From assembly GCA_024734495.1 (NCBI GenBank), contig JALMQS010000128.1, forward strand, positions 24,649,860 to 24,713,859: a stretch of DNA of 64,000 nucleotides. Direction: 5' to 3'. Shown piece by piece: positions 63,891 through 64,000 of this stretch. The first letter of the stretch is position 1, and every line of letters begins with the position of its first letter. The position numbers and the translations under genes were made by a program. The notes below the pieces were generated by a model that saw only the letters and a list, made by a program, of their open reading frames with translations, searched no databases and was not told the origin of the DNA. The DNA comes from Forficula auricularia. Its lineage: Eukaryota > Arthropoda > Insecta > Dermaptera > Forficulidae.

Positions 63891-64000
63891 TTAAAGCCAG
63901 GATACAAGGGCGTCCACGCCTAGATCGGTTAGTTCTTTGATTCCTTCTCTAGTAACAATCTCTCCATTATTCCGAACTACGATCAATTTAGGAATTGCTG
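63891..64000 (-). CDS. Nucleoredoxin-like protein, C-terminal end of last exon (partial)
   Basis: The minus strand from the window edge to TAA at 63891-63893 reads AIPKLIVVRNNGEIVTREGI and KELTDLGVDALVSWL, then stop. The pattern (A/G)-I-P-x-L-(I/V)-V-(V/L) ... N-G-x-I-(V/I)-T-x-x-G-(R) ... G ... (F/L)-x-x-W matches the cis-proline strand, the last beta hairpin and the C-terminal helix of the thioredoxin-fold nucleoredoxin-like family (NXNL/tryparedoxin-like). The active-site CxxC would lie upstream, beyond the right edge. The Arg usual after the final G is Ile here. This is the only stretch in the window that resembles a host gene and has no sign of decay. The exon continues past 64000. Confidence 0.7.
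   Translation of the reverse strand, partial: AIPKLIVVRNNGEIVTREGIKELTDLGVDALVSWL

Overview
This is AT-rich eukaryotic, almost certainly arthropod (most likely insect), repeat-dominated DNA. The organism type is inferred from the transposon set: an R4/Dong-type retrotransposon pair in (TAA)n DNA, R1-, Jockey- and other LINEs, Penelope-like elements with a GIY-YIG domain, a Mag-like Ty3 element, a gypsy/errantivirus-like element with a tRNA-Lys primer site, two mariners, hATs and Helitrons. Only one piece of a probable host gene is visible: 36 codons of a nucleoredoxin-like C-terminus on the minus strand at the right edge (63891-64000). Everything else that can be named is mobile DNA, its remains, or tandem repeats.

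Layout. 1-7 kb: a non-autonomous hAT with perfect 8-bp target duplication (694-2176), a 680-bp foldback (2775-3455), an internally deleted LINE derivative (4905-5345) and a hAT MITE (6747-7038). 7.8-13.3 kb: several palindromes, the first copies of a ~730-bp element with AACCGACTTCAAAAAA ends, a short LINE coding relic (9484-9612) and a Helitron carrying a tRNA-like segment. 15.5-20.4 kb: an env-like LTR element (15465-17216), then an inverted repeat whose second arm was split by a Helitron (18765-19493) and a solo LTR (19523-20357). 20.8-32.7 kb: a nested stack. A repeat here called Y is interrupted by head-to-head Penelope-like palindromes and LINEs, with a deleted mariner (24019-24907) alongside. 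The best Penelope-like copy (25147-27342) encodes the end of the RT plus a GIY-YIG domain.

34.7-44 kb: an inverted repeat (Z) surrounds a TAA/TTATAA array, and inside the array sit two different R4/Dong-lineage retrotransposons in tandem (35171-39130 and 39244-43368). Their RT, zinc knuckle and restriction-like endonuclease are nearly intact, broken only at four short homopolymers. 44.5-51.4 kb: another Penelope-like palindrome, two AACCGACTTC elements, a second deleted mariner (49415-50314) and a small Helitron. 51.4-58.6 kb: a hAT (51477-52732), a 669-bp solo LTR, the 3' end of a Mag-like element and an R1-clade LINE. 58.6-64 kb: tandem repeats, a Jockey-like LINE inserted in a tRNA-derived SINE and itself split by a Helitron, an eight-copy 63-bp minisatellite, and the nucleoredoxin-like exon.

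How the parts relate. Insertion order can be read from target duplications and paralogous empty sites, for example Helitron in Jockey in SINE, and AACCGACTTC element in Penelope-like palindrome in LINE in repeat Y. The Penelope-like insertions share a recurrent design: inverted arms, a direct duplication of 11-14 bp, and a CTGANGA-stem-GAAA motif whose stem pairs covary between copies. This motif and the conserved 5' hairpin of the two Dong-like elements are the best candidates for undescribed functional structure. All family assignments come from reading the sequence, without database searches.
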